In this document: piece after piece, positions 1 to 5,229 of the stretch
Numbering within the stretch: position 1 is the stretch's first letter
How the letters are laid out: each line of letters starts with the position of its first letter
Assembly (NCBI GenBank): GCA_050946775.1
Contig: JBMNVL010000095.1
Location: forward strand, 1 to 7,346
Source: UMGS1474 sp050946775
GTDB taxonomy: Bacteria > Bacillota > Clostridia > Oscillospirales > Acutalibacteraceae
Direction: 5' to 3'
DNA length: 7,346 nucleotides
The notes under the pieces: model-generated
Database searches by the model: none
What the model was told of the DNA's origin: nothing
What the model saw: the letters and a program-made list of their open reading frames with translations, nothing else
Program-made: the position numbers and the translations under genes

Positions 1-68
1 AGGGTCTTGCGGTATTTTTTGAAGAGGCTGCGCTCGATTTTCTGCGCCGGCTCCAGTTGTCGCTCCAT
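1..68 (-). CDS. 5' end of a gene, probably TtcA-like tRNA-thiolation PP-loop ATPase (partial, runs off left edge)
   Basis: Only the first 23 residues are inside the window (MERQLEPAQKIERSLFKKYR, then KTL). The ATG at 68-66 follows the TGA of the sulfoxide reductase gene by 2 bases. It has a good ribosome binding site (AGGGGAG, 83-77 on the minus strand) 8 bases upstream, inside the last codons of that gene, so translation is probably coupled. The motif of a charged N-terminal helix with 'ERS..KKYRK' resembles, from memory, the N-terminus of clostridial TtcA/TilS-family ATP-binding proteins, which activate tRNA bases for thiolation or lysidine formation through an SGGKDS PP-loop. That diagnostic loop would lie beyond the edge and cannot be seen. 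The existence of a gene here is well supported by start codon, spacing and open frame. The family is a tentative assignment from a short peptide. Confidence 0.55.
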   Translation of the reverse strand, partial: MERQLEPAQKIERSLFKKYRKT

Positions 69-70
69 CT

Positions 71-529
71 TCAGATCTCCCCTTGCAGCGCCGTTTCCAG
101 CACCCGGGCGAAGGCTTCCAGTCCGGCCTGATCGCCGGGCGAAAACCGGTCGGGCGACGGGCTGTCGATATCCAGCACCCCGATCACGCCGCCGTTCGCC
201 CGCAGGGGCACGACGATTTCCGACCGGGAGGCGGCGTCACAGGCGATATGGCCGGGGAAGGCGTGGACGTCCGCCACCCGCCGGGTGGCGTTTTCGGCGG
301 CGGCGGTGCCGCACACCCCTTTTCCCCACGGGATGAGGACGCAGGCAGGTTTGCCCTGAAAGGGTCCCAGCACCAGCCGTCCGTCCCGCTTGAGATAGAA
401 GCCCGCCCAGTTGATATCCTCCAGCGCGCCGAAAAGCAGCGCCGCCGCGTTGGCCAGATTGGCCGACGGATAGGCCACCCCGTCGATCAGGGCGCTGAGC
501 TGTTCACAAAGCAAAGGGTAATCGGTCAT
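71..529 (-). CDS. msrC: Free methionine-(R)-sulfoxide reductase (fRMsr), GAF-domain type
   Basis: This 152-residue cytosolic protein is a single GAF domain of the YebR/MsrC family, which reduces free L-methionine-(R)-sulfoxide to methionine using thioredoxin. Family hallmarks are visible in order: NWAGFY (40-45), GPFQGKPAC (55-63), GVCGTAA (71-77), DVHAFPGHIACD (87-98), SEIVVPL (103-109) and GVLDIDSP (117-124). The three cysteines at 63, 73 and 97 have the same spacing (10 and 24) as Cys84/94/118 of E. coli MsrC, where the last is the catalytic residue and the others form or relay disulfides. All three are present, so the enzyme should be active. The start at 529 is chosen over an upstream in-frame ATG at 559 because AAGGAGG (541-535, minus strand) lies 5 bases before it. 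The upstream ATG lies within the intergenic palindrome. It is downstream of the symporter gene and immediately upstream of the partial gene at the left edge. Confidence 0.93.
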   Translation of the reverse strand: MTDYPLLCEQLSALIDGVAYPSANLANAAALLFGALEDINWAGFYLKRDGRLVLGPFQGKPACVLIPWGKGVCGTAAAENATRRVADVHAFPGHIACDAASRSEIVVPLRANGGVIGVLDIDSPSPDRFSPGDQAGLEAFARVLETALQGEI

Positions 530-534
530 AGGTC

Positions 535-541
535 CCTCCTT
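535..541 (-). promoter_or_regulatory. Ribosome binding site fixing the msrC start
   Basis: AAGGAGG on the minus strand is a near-perfect anti-Shine-Dalgarno match 5 bases before the ATG at 529. It decides the start against the longer frame opening at 559. The base of the palindrome at 548-577 is only 6 bases upstream. Confidence 0.85.
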
Positions 542-547
542 AGACGA

Positions 548-577
548 CGAGGGCATCACCGGCCGGTGATGCCCTCG
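548..577. repeat. Perfect 30-base palindrome between symporter and msrC
   Basis: The half-site CGAGGGCATCACCGG (548-562) is followed directly by its exact reverse complement (563-577). As RNA it would fold into a hairpin with a 13-base-pair stem and a GGCC loop. It begins 14 bases past the symporter stop and ends 6 bases before the msrC ribosome binding site. There is no run of U after it on either strand (minus-strand continuation is TCGTCTAAGG), so it is not a standard intrinsic terminator. Possible roles are a weak or factor-assisted terminator, an mRNA 3'-end stabiliser that lowers msrC expression relative to the symporter, or a DNA-binding dyad. The sequence does not choose between these. 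Confidence 0.85.
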
Positions 578-591
578 ACAGGGGCTTGCGG

Positions 592-2034
592 TTATTCCTC
601 GGCGTGCAGCGCCTTGATCCGCTCGGCGATCTGGGCGACCTTGTCATCGTTGAGGATAAATTTGCGTTTGAACCAGAAGAAGGCGACGATCAGCCCGATG
701 ATCGGGATGACGGTCATGGTCATCCGCAGGCCGACCTTGGCGCTTTGCGCCACGTTCAGCGACCAGTCGACCGCCTTGTCGGCCTCCGACACCTCGGTGC
801 CGGCCTGCAGGTTGTTGATGCTCAGGCAGATCGACGCCGCCAGCGCCGCGATACCCGACGCCAGCTTGACCACAAAGGTCTGCATCGAGAAGATGACGCT
901 TTCGTCCCGGCGGTGGTTTTTCAACTCGCCGTAATCGACGGTGTTGGCCAAAAAGACGGTGGTGATGACCGTCAGCATCCCATTGGCGGCAAAGATGAAG
1001 AAGGCCGGGATGAACAGCAGATACACCACGCTCATGCTGGTGAAGGCCAGCGCGAGCAGGACGAGATAGCCGGCCGCCGCCATCGCGAGACAGACGTAGA
1101 AGATCTGCAGACTGCTCAGCTTTTTACGCAGCAGCGGATAAAACGCCATCATCGACAGCACCTGGATCGCGCCGCCGAACATATTGAACAGAACGTAGGC
1201 GTCGTTCCAGCCGGTGGTGCCGAAATCGTATTTGAAGAAGTAGATCACCAGGTTGGAGGTGATGTAGACCGCGCAGTTAATCAGCACGATGGTCACCGTC
1301 ACCGTCATGGCCTGGTCGTTTTGCAGCAAAGCCTTGAACATCTGCCCCACCGACACCGTTTTCATTTCGGCGGTGGATTTTTCCTTGACGTTGATACACG
1401 TCAGCACGGTGAACAGCACGAAGAGGATCGCCACGATCAGGGAGAAATACTGGAAGCCGACGATCTCGATCTGCTGGGCGCCGGCGTTGGCGTCGGCGAA
1501 CATCCCGCCCAGCATGGGCACCAGCATCATGGTGACGATGGTGATGACGGCCGAACCGACGCCGGCGCAGGAACGCGCCAGGGTGGTCAGGTTTTCCCGC
1601 TCCTTGCCGCCCTCGGTAAAGGCCGGGATCATCGACCAGTAGGGGATGTCCATCATGGTATAGGTGATGCCCCACATGATGTAGGTGACCGCGGCGTAGG
1701 CGACCAGACCGGCGGCGTCCATTTTGGGCGGCGCGCTGAACATCAAAAACAGGATGACGGCGTTGGTCAGGGTGCCGATCAGCAGCCAGGGACGGAATTT
1801 GCCCCAGCGGGTCTTGGTCTTGGCGACCACCACCCCCATGATGGGATCGTTGAACGCGTCGAACACCCGGGCGACCATCAGAATGACGCCCATGGCGATG
1901 GCGTTGACCCCGAGCAGATCCTGGAAATAATACAAAACGTAGCTGGCAGAGAGCATATAGACCATGTCTTTGCCGACGGCGCCCAAGCCGTAAGACAGCT
2001 TGGCCAGACCCGTCAACCGGGATTTGCCTTCCAT
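592..2034 (-). CDS. GPH-family sugar:cation symporter (MelB-like, MFS fold)
   Basis: This 480-residue integral membrane protein has about 12 hydrophobic segments and belongs to the glycoside-pentoside-hexuronide:cation symporter family. It should import a sugar or glycoside with Na+ or H+. Residues that line the sugar and cation sites in Salmonella MelB are conserved at matching spacing. Lys22-Asp23 match MelB Lys18-Asp19. Asp59 and Asp63 in FDAFNDPIMG match Asp55/Asp59. Thr126 and Asp129 in YTMMDIPYW match Thr121/Asp124, and Arg154 matches Arg149. The RWGKFRPWLLIGTLTN stretch (76-91) is the usual loop 2-3 signature, and DYGELKNHRRDE in the C-terminal half is also typical. Length is normal. 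The ATG at 2034 has AAGAGG 8 bases upstream. No sugar hydrolase or regulator is in the window, so the substrate cannot be named. Transcription probably starts at the promoter at 2102-2130 and may read through to msrC. Confidence 0.92.
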   Translation of the reverse strand: MEGKSRLTGLAKLSYGLGAVGKDMVYMLSASYVLYYFQDLLGVNAIAMGVILMVARVFDAFNDPIMGVVVAKTKTRWGKFRPWLLIGTLTNAVILFLMFSAPPKMDAAGLVAYAAVTYIMWGITYTMMDIPYWSMIPAFTEGGKERENLTTLARSCAGVGSAVITIVTMMLVPMLGGMFADANAGAQQIEIVGFQYFSLIVAILFVLFTVLTCINVKEKSTAEMKTVSVGQMFKALLQNDQAMTVTVTIVLINCAVYITSNLVIYFFKYDFGTTGWNDAYVLFNMFGGAIQVLSMMAFYPLLRKKLSSLQIFYVCLAMAAAGYLVLLALAFTSMSVVYLLFIPAFFIFAANGMLTVITTVFLANTVDYGELKNHRRDESVIFSMQTFVVKLASGIAALAASICLSINNLQAGTEVSEADKAVDWSLNVAQSAKVGLRMTMTVIPIIGLIVAFFWFKRKFILNDDKVAQIAERIKALHAEE

Positions 2035-2042
2035 TCGCGCGA

Positions 2043-2048
2043 CCTCTT
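2043..2048 (-). promoter_or_regulatory. Ribosome binding site of the symporter gene
   Basis: AAGAGG on the minus strand, 8 bases before the ATG at 2034, supports this start. Confidence 0.7.
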
Positions 2049-2060
2049 TTCCGATGATTT

Positions 2061-2087
2061 TTTACACGCGTGTCAGATTTACGCGCG
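2061..2087. promoter_or_regulatory. Possible operator in the symporter leader: direct repeats with a CG-centred palindrome
   Basis: TTTACACGCG (2061-2070) and TTTACGCGCG (2078-2087) match at 9 of 10 bases and are 17 bases apart. The first copy overlaps a perfect 10-base palindrome ACACGCGTGT (2064-2073). The block lies between the predicted transcription start and the ATG of the symporter, a place where sugar-responsive repressors often bind. CG-centred dyads are typical of LacI-family operators, but this one does not fit a cre site well and no regulator gene is visible. Function is inferred only from position and symmetry. Confidence 0.35.
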
Positions 2088-2101
2088 CATTCTTCCTATA
2101 T

Positions 2102-2130
2102 ATTTTATCATGCGCCAAAAAGAAAAACAA
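2102..2130 (-). promoter_or_regulatory. Sigma-A-type promoter for the symporter
   Basis: On the minus strand, TTGTTT (2130-2125) and TAAAAT (2107-2102) are 17 bases apart. A TG one base before the -10 (TGATAAAAT) makes an extended -10. Transcription would start near 2095, giving a leader of about 60 bases before the ATG at 2034. The local AT-richness contrasts strongly with the surrounding GC-rich genes. Confidence 0.7.
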
Positions 2131-2163
2131 GGTGAAGAAATGACCAAACTTCCCCACTTTTTC

Positions 2164-2192
2164 TTGCCTATTTCCACAACGTCTGGTATACT
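2164..2192 (+). promoter_or_regulatory. Sigma-A-type promoter for the CDF exporter
   Basis: TTGCCT (2164-2169) and TATACT (2187-2192) are 17 bases apart, and a TGG directly before the -10 makes it extended. The start would be near 2199, leaving a leader of only about 37 bases. That is too short for a manganese (yybP-ykoY) riboswitch. Its -35 lies 33 bases from the -35 of the divergent symporter promoter, so the two do not overlap. Confidence 0.75.
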
Positions 2193-2235
2193 GATAGAAA
2201 CGTGCGGCATAAATTGTTCACAGGGAGTGACCGAT

Positions 2236-3342
2236 ATGGACGAAACCGTTACGCGGCAAAAACAGATCACCCGCACCAGCGCCGTCGGCATCGTCGCCAA
2301 CGTTTTTCTGGCGGCGTTCAAGGCCGCCGTCGGACTGATCGCCGGGTCGATCGCGGTGGTGCTCGACGCCATCAACAACCTGACCGACGCCGTCTCCTCG
2401 GTGGTGACCATCATCGGGGTGAAGCTGGCCCAGCGGCCGCCGGACAAAAAGCATCCCTACGGCCACGGGCGGATCGAGTATTTCACCGCCGTCATCATCG
2501 CCGCCATCGTGCTGGCGGCCGGCGTATTGTCGCTGAGCGAGTCGGTGCAGCGAATCTTCACCCCCGAGCCGGCGGATTATTCCTTTGTCAGCGTGATCAT
2601 CATCGTGGTGGCGGTCGTCACCAAGCTGATCCTGGGGCGCTACGTCAAGGGCAAGGGGCAGCAGCTGCGTTCCGACGCGCTGATCGCCTCCGGCTCGGAC
2701 GCCACCTTTGACGCCATCCTGTCGGCCTCCACCCTGGTCGGCGCGCTGGTGACCATGATCTGGCACGTTTCCATCGACGGGATCGTCGGGGTGCTGATCG
2801 CGGCGTTCATCATCAAGGCCGGCATCGAAATGATGCTCCATCCGCTGGGGCAGATCCTGGGCATCCGCGCCGACGGCGAGCTGACCCGCGGCATCCGCCA
2901 GCTGGTGGAAAGCGTCGACGGGGTACGGGGCGCCTACGATCTGATGCTCCACGATTACGGCCCGCAGCACGCCTCCGGCTCGGTCCACGTCGAGGTGGAC
3001 GAGAACATGACCGCCAGGCAGATCCACAAGCTGACCCGCGCCATCCAAATGGCGGTCTACGAGCGCTACCGGGTGATCATGACCGTCGGCGTTTACGCGG
3101 TGGACACCACCGCCGGCGAGACGCAGGATCAGATCCGGCACACCGCGCTGGCGCACGACGGGGTGATGGAGGTGCACGGCATCTTCGTCGACGACGCCGC
3201 CAAGATGATCTCGCTGGACATCGTGGTGGATTTTGACGTGAAGGAACGCGACCGTCTGGCCGCCACCGTGCGGGACGAGATCGCCGAGCTGTTTCCGGAA
3301 TACCGGGTCATGGTCAATCTCGACGCCGATTACAGCGATTGA
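2236..3342 (+). CDS. Cation diffusion facilitator (CDF) metal exporter, probably manganese (MntE-like), with two tandem cytoplasmic domains
   Basis: This 368-residue membrane protein should export a divalent metal by proton antiport. The six-helix transport domain spans about 13-200. The membrane site reads Asn47-xxx-Asp51 in helix 2 (by alignment to the DxxxD of YiiP through the conserved PPD/HPYGHGR segment, 68-79) and Asp155-xxx-Asp159 in helix 5. Zinc exporters have His at the helix 5 position. The ND/DD set is what I recall for MntE-type manganese exporters. A ferredoxin-like dimerisation domain follows (about 215-290, with DLMLHDYGPQHASGSVHVEVD). A second, related segment (about 296-368) ends at EYRVMVNLDADYSD. 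The frame stays open far upstream, but the start at 2236 is supported by AGGGAG 8 bases before it and by the promoter just upstream. It is transcribed alone, divergent from the symporter, and ends at a strong terminator. Confidence 0.9.
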   Translation: MDETVTRQKQITRTSAVGIVANVFLAAFKAAVGLIAGSIAVVLDAINNLTDAVSSVVTIIGVKLAQRPPDKKHPYGHGRIEYFTAVIIAAIVLAAGVLSLSESVQRIFTPEPADYSFVSVIIIVVAVVTKLILGRYVKGKGQQLRSDALIASGSDATFDAILSASTLVGALVTMIWHVSIDGIVGVLIAAFIIKAGIEMMLHPLGQILGIRADGELTRGIRQLVESVDGVRGAYDLMLHDYGPQHASGSVHVEVDENMTARQIHKLTRAIQMAVYERYRVIMTVGVYAVDTTAGETQDQIRHTALAHDGVMEVHGIFVDDAAKMISLDIVVDFDVKERDRLAATVRDEIAELFPEYRVMVNLDADYSD

Positions 3343-3354
3343 TCGGGCAATCAA

Positions 3355-3394
3355 AAGCCGCCGTTTTCCATCGGGAAAACGGCGGCTTGTTTTT
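3355..3394 (+). terminator. Intrinsic terminator after the CDF gene
   Basis: AAGCCGCCGTTTTCC (3355-3369) pairs perfectly with GGAAAACGGCGGCTT (3374-3388) around a 4-base loop, giving a 15-base-pair stem. TGTTTTT follows. It begins 12 bases after the stop codon and isolates the CDF gene from the ABC operon. Confidence 0.93.
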
Positions 3395-3415
3395 GAAAAA
3401 TTCACAAATTCCCCC

Positions 3416-3444
3416 TTGACCGCCTGCCCTGACTTTCTTATAAT
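3416..3444 (+). promoter_or_regulatory. Near-consensus sigma-A promoter of the ABC exporter operon
   Basis: TTGACC (3416-3421) and TATAAT (3439-3444) are exactly 17 bases apart, the best promoter in the window. Transcription would start near 3451, about 40 bases before the ATG at 3490. CCCCC (3411-3415) and GGGGG (3447-3451) flank the promoter and could form an inverted repeat, but they are too simple to call an operator. No MarR- or TetR-type regulator gene is present, and the short leader leaves no room for an attenuator like that of bmrCD. Confidence 0.88.
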
Positions 3445-3489
3445 ATGGGGGTATACACATTCCTGTCGGAAAGGAAGCGATTTAACACC

Positions 3490-5229
3490 ATGAAACGATT
3501 GCTCTCCTGCGTGAGAGAATACAAAACGGCCTCCATCCTGTCGATCCTCTTCATCCTGCTGGAAGCGGTGATCGAGGCGTTTATCCCCTATCTGACCGCC
3601 GATCTGGTCAACCGGGTGGAGGCGGGAAACGATATGGCGCAGATTTTGCGCATCGGCCTGCTGCTGATTTTGATGGCGGTGCTGTCCCTGTCCTGCGGCG
3701 GGATCGCCGGGTTCACCAGCGCCAAGGCCTCCACCGGCTTTGCCCGCAATCTGCGCGGCGATCTGTTTCGCAAGGTGCAGACCTACGCCTTTGAGAACAT
3801 CGACAAATTCTCCTCCTCGTCGCTGGTCACCCGGATGACCACCGACGTGACCAACACCCAGATGGCCTACATGATGCTCATCCGCATCGCCATCCGCGCG
3901 CCGCTGATGCTGATCTTTTCGGTGATCATGGCCTACGTGATGGGCGGGGTACTGGCCACCGCCTTCGTGGTGGTGATCCCGGTGCTGGGCTTGGGACTGC
4001 TGATGATCGGCCGCAAGGCGATGCCGGCCTTCCGGCGGGTGTTCAAAAAATACGACCGGCTCAACGAGTCGATCGAGGAAAACGTCCGGGCGATGCGGGT
4101 GGTCAAGGGCTTTTCCCGCGAGGACTACGAAAAGCAGAAATTCGGCGTGGCCGCCGAGGATATCCGGGGCGACTTCACCCGCGCCGAACGGATCGTGGCG
4201 CTCAACAACCCGCTGATGCAGCTGTGCATCTATTTCAATCTGGCCTTTATCCTGCTGGTCGGCTCCCGGCTGATCGTCACCTCCGGCGGCACCCTGATCA
4301 ACGTCGGTGAGATCACCGCCATGCTGACCTACGGCTTCCAGGTGCTGATGCAGCTGATGATGCTGTCGATGATCTACGTCATGCTGACCATGTCGGCCGA
4401 ATCCATCAAGCGGATCGTCGAGGTGCTGGACGAAACGCCGGCGCTGGCGCAGCCGGACGATCCCGTCGCCGCGGTCAAGGACGGCGCGGTCGCCTTTGAG
4501 AACGTCAGCTTCAAATACGCCGCCGACGCCGCGCAGTACGCGCTGGAAGGAGTGGATCTGCGCATCCCCTCGGGCAGCACGGTCGGGGTGCTGGGCGGCA
4601 CCGGGTCGAGCAAATCGACGCTGGTGCAGCTGATCCCACGGCTGTACGACGCCACCGAGGGCCGGGTGACCGTCGGCGGAGTGGACGTGCGGGATTACGA
4701 CACCTCCGTCTTGCGTGGCGCGGTGGCGATGGTGCTGCAGAAAAACGAACTGTTCGCCGGCACCATCAAGGACAACCTGCGCTGGGGCAACGAGACCGCC
4801 TCCGACGAAGAACTGGTCGAGGCCTGCAAACTCGCCCAGGCGGACGATTTCATCCGCTCCTTCCCGGCCGGGTACGACACCTGGATCGAGCAGGGCGGCA
4901 CCAACGTGTCAGGCGGGCAGAAGCAGCGGCTTTGCATCGCCCGGGCGCTGCTGAAAAAGCCGAAGATCCTGATCCTGGACGATTCCACCCGCGCGGTGGA
5001 CACCAAGACCGACGCCCTGATCCGCGCCGGCTTCAAGCAGTACATCCCCGAAACCACCAAGATCATCATCGCTCAACGGGTGGCCTCGGTGGAGGACGCC
5101 GACATGATCGTGGTGATGGACGGCGGCAAGATCGCCAGCGTGGGCACCCACGCCCAACTGATGGAGCAAAGCGCCACCTACCGCGAGATCTACGAGCAGC
5201 AGACGAAAGGGGGTGCCGGCCATGAGTAA
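3490..5229 (+). CDS. ABC exporter half-transporter, degenerate-site subunit (BmrC-like)
   Basis: This 579-residue protein has a type IV (exporter-fold) transmembrane domain, about 14-310 with six helices, fused to an ATPase domain, about 340-575. ATPase motifs: Walker A GGTGSSKST (369-377, Lys375), Q-loop Gln417, signature VSGGQ (473-477), Walker B LILDD (Asp497) and D-loop region STRAVD. The catalytic glutamate is replaced by Asp498 and the switch histidine by Gln529 (IIAQRVASV). This protein's own ATP site should therefore hydrolyse poorly, while its intact signature motif completes the partner's site. That is the pattern of heterodimeric multidrug or peptide exporters such as BmrCD, LmrCD and TM287/288. 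The start is taken at 3490, with AAGGAAG at 3471-3477. An earlier in-frame ATG at 3445 sits at the -10 element, upstream of the expected transcript start. It overlaps the partner gene by 8 bases. The substrate is unknown. Confidence 0.93.
   Translation: MKRLLSCVREYKTASILSILFILLEAVIEAFIPYLTADLVNRVEAGNDMAQILRIGLLLILMAVLSLSCGGIAGFTSAKASTGFARNLRGDLFRKVQTYAFENIDKFSSSSLVTRMTTDVTNTQMAYMMLIRIAIRAPLMLIFSVIMAYVMGGVLATAFVVVIPVLGLGLLMIGRKAMPAFRRVFKKYDRLNESIEENVRAMRVVKGFSREDYEKQKFGVAAEDIRGDFTRAERIVALNNPLMQLCIYFNLAFILLVGSRLIVTSGGTLINVGEITAMLTYGFQVLMQLMMLSMIYVMLTMSAESIKRIVEVLDETPALAQPDDPVAAVKDGAVAFENVSFKYAADAAQYALEGVDLRIPSGSTVGVLGGTGSSKSTLVQLIPRLYDATEGRVTVGGVDVRDYDTSVLRGAVAMVLQKNELFAGTIKDNLRWGNETASDEELVEACKLAQADDFIRSFPAGYDTWIEQGGTNVSGGQKQRLCIARALLKKPKILILDDSTRAVDTKTDALIRAGFKQYIPETTKIIIAQRVASVEDADMIVVMDGGKIASVGTHAQLMEQSATYREIYEQQTKGGAGHE
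5206..5213 (+). promoter_or_regulatory. Ribosome binding site of the second ABC gene, inside the first
   Basis: AAAGGGGG lies 8 bases before the ATG at 5222, within the last codons of the first ABC gene. It favours ATG 5222 over the in-frame GTG at 5213, which overlaps this site. Confidence 0.75.

Noticed and set aside
83..934. Plus-strand open frame of 283 codons over msrC and the start of the symporter region.
   Set aside because: Antisense to two conserved genes, with no domain and no ribosome binding site.
2132..2157. GTGAAG...CTTCCCCAC between the two divergent promoters as a shared operator.
   Set aside because: The arms are short, imperfect and unevenly spaced. The symmetry is no better than chance.
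2164..2180. TTGCCTATTTCC considered as an MntR (manganese regulator) box.
   Set aside because: It matches only one half of the TTTGCCT...AAGGAAA-type dyad, and the TTGCCT is fully explained as the -35 element.
586..2235. The CDF reading frame stays open upstream through the whole symporter region, suggesting a 918-residue protein.
   Set aside because: The upstream part is antisense to a clearly conserved MelB-like gene and its translation is a low-complexity His/Asp/Gly/Gln-rich string. The promoter at 2164-2192 and the ribosome binding site at 2222-2227 place the real start at 2236.
2218..3405. Antisense open frame of 395 codons across the CDF gene.
   Set aside because: Low-complexity His/Asp/Gly-rich translation that runs through the intrinsic terminator and has no ribosome binding site. 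It is a shadow of the CDF gene.
3445..3489. Earlier ATG for the first ABC gene, adding 15 residues.
   Set aside because: It immediately follows the TATAAT -10 box and lies upstream of the expected transcription start, so it would not be in the mRNA. ATG 3490 has a ribosome binding site and the usual N-terminus.
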